Assembly: GCA_045636225.1 (NCBI GenBank)
Contig: JAZTXB010000116.1
Span: 1 to 5,854 of the forward strand
Direction: 5' to 3'
DNA from: UMGS1613 sp045636225
GTDB taxonomy: Bacteria > Bacillota_I > Bacilli_A > RF39 > UBA660
Length of the DNA stretch: 5,854 nucleotides
Made by a program: the position numbers and the translations under genes. Shown in pieces: positions 5,069 to 5,854 of the stretch. Each line of letters begins with the position of its first letter. Position 1 is the first letter of the stretch. A model generated the notes under the pieces. That model had not been told where the DNA came from. It worked only from the letters and a program-made list of their open reading frames with translations, and did no database searches.

Positions 5069-5854
5069 TCCTAAAGTTGTTTTAAAAGTAAAAGGGGATT
5101 TTGCTTTAAATAATCCTGATAGAAAAACTTATAATATAAATAAAGTGAAAAAAGAAACAACTGGTATGTTTGATTATTTTGGAAACGAAGAAAAAATAGT
5201 AATAAATATGTTTGATTATTTTGATGGTTCTTTAACTAAAGATGAACATATCAATATAATGTTAGAAGATGGGAAATATGCTACTAAAGAAGATATTAAT
5301 AAAAGAAAAGAAGAATATGTTAAATATATTGAAAACTCTAACATTTGGAAATGTGTTATATCGTTTGATAATGATTATTTGACAAAAAAATGTAATTATA
5401 AAAAATTACAAGTAGATTTAGTTAAGGAAATTCTTCCTATGTTTTTTAAACGAATAGGATTTATTAACTCAGAAAATATGAGTTATCAAATAGCGCTACA
5501 TTCTGATACTGATAATTTACATTATCACTTTTCATTTATAGAAAAGAAACCTAATTTTGAATATAATAATTGTGTTGATTATAGAAGAGAACTAAAAATC
5601 GATGAAAAAGATATGAATTTTTTAAAATCGCAAATAATTCATAATATAGAAAAAAATACCCTTTATACACCAACATTAATTAAAACAAATAATAAAATAG
5701 AAGAATTAAAAAAATATTTTGATAAAGATGACAAAAACTTTATTTTACATAATAAGAAAGATTTGGAATTAGAAAACAAAATTTATGAGTTAGGTAAAAA
5801 ATTATATTCAAATGAAATTGGTAATACAAGTAAAATAAAATATAATTCAATAGA
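5058..5854 (+). CDS. MOBL-like conjugative relaxase, 3' end missing
   Basis: A relaxase nicks one strand at oriT, becomes covalently bound to the 5' end, and leads the strand into the transfer channel. The frame from ATG 5058 (AGGAG at 5048-5052, 5 nt upstream) stays open for 265 codons to the right edge, so the C-terminus is missing. Evidence for the family is HSDTDNLHYHF (His148, Asp150, Asp152, Asn153, His155, His157), the metal-binding HUH histidines in the HxDxDNxHxHF form, and IWKCVISFDN (residues 96-105). As I know the family, both are typical of MOBL relaxases of Bacillota such as that of pLS20. The N-terminus (PKVVLKVKG) fits the first strand of the relaxase fold. Tyr25 is a candidate nucleophile by position, but Tyr40 and others cannot be excluded. 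It is the last visible gene of the four-gene operon. Confidence 0.82.
   Translation, partial: MTSSPKVVLKVKGDFALNNPDRKTYNINKVKKETTGMFDYFGNEEKIVINMFDYFDGSLTKDEHINIMLEDGKYATKEDINKRKEEYVKYIENSNIWKCVISFDNDYLTKKCNYKKLQVDLVKEILPMFFKRIGFINSENMSYQIALHSDTDNLHYHFSFIEKKPNFEYNNCVDYRRELKIDEKDMNFLKSQIIHNIEKNTLYTPTLIKTNNKIEELKKYFDKDDKNFILHNKKDLELENKIYELGKKLYSNEIGNTSKIKYNSI
5166..5223 (+). repeat. 16-bp direct repeat inside the relaxase gene
   Basis: ATGTTTGATTATTTTG occurs at 5166-5181 and again at 5208-5223, a 42-bp period, so it stays in frame and encodes MFDYF twice (residues 37-41 and 51-55). The bases between do not repeat, so this may be two copies of a short structural motif rather than a recent duplication. 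Confidence 0.5.

Noticed and set aside
1..5854. Mycoplasma-type code with TGA as Trp
   Set aside because: Trp is encoded by TGG throughout, and TGA at 4746-4748 works as a stop just where the next gene starts.

Overview
This AT-rich window looks like part of a conjugative or mobilizable element from a low-GC Gram-positive host (Bacillota or a relative, possibly a gut-associated lineage). The reasons are the base composition, strong AGGAGG-type ribosome binding sites, TTG and GTG starts, intrinsic terminators, a VirB4-type conjugation ATPase and a MOBL-like relaxase. The genetic code appears standard: Trp is TGG throughout, TGA ends the gene at 4401-4748, and no reading frame needs TGA read as Trp. 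No tRNA, rRNA, CRISPR array, insertion-sequence end or attachment site was seen.

Left part (1-2516): the window opens inside a virB4-like gene whose frame runs off the left edge. It ends against a small opposite-strand DUF2188-like gene. Between them lie two hairpins arranged as a convergent pair, each with its T-tract inside the 3' end of the opposing gene. A divergent intergenic region (2396-2516) separates the small gene from a membrane-anchored M23 peptidase. It carries a good sigma-70/A-type promoter and two inverted repeats.

Middle part (2517-4258): the M23 peptidase probably opens the peptidoglycan locally for the transfer channel energised by VirB4. It is followed by a 230-bp non-coding stretch with a long, unusually GC-rich bulged hairpin and a promoter. 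Next comes a 167-residue protein I do not recognise, then a 123-bp gap dense in hairpins and short repeats.

Right part (4259-5854): a tightly packed operon of four overlapping genes. In order these are a 53-residue ribbon-helix-helix (RHH) protein, a 115-residue HTH-like protein, a 107-residue RHH plus coiled-coil protein, and a relaxase cut by the right edge. The relaxase has an HxDxDNxHxHF motif and an ISFDN motif, as in the MOBL relaxases of Bacillota. Two small RHH proteins beside it match the known auxiliary relaxosome proteins of the MOBL plasmid pLS20. The window therefore holds both halves of a transfer system: the channel (ATPase and wall hydrolase) and the DNA-processing relaxosome. 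An origin of transfer is probably in one of the two repeat-rich non-coding stretches. This is inferred; I do not recognise a nic sequence.
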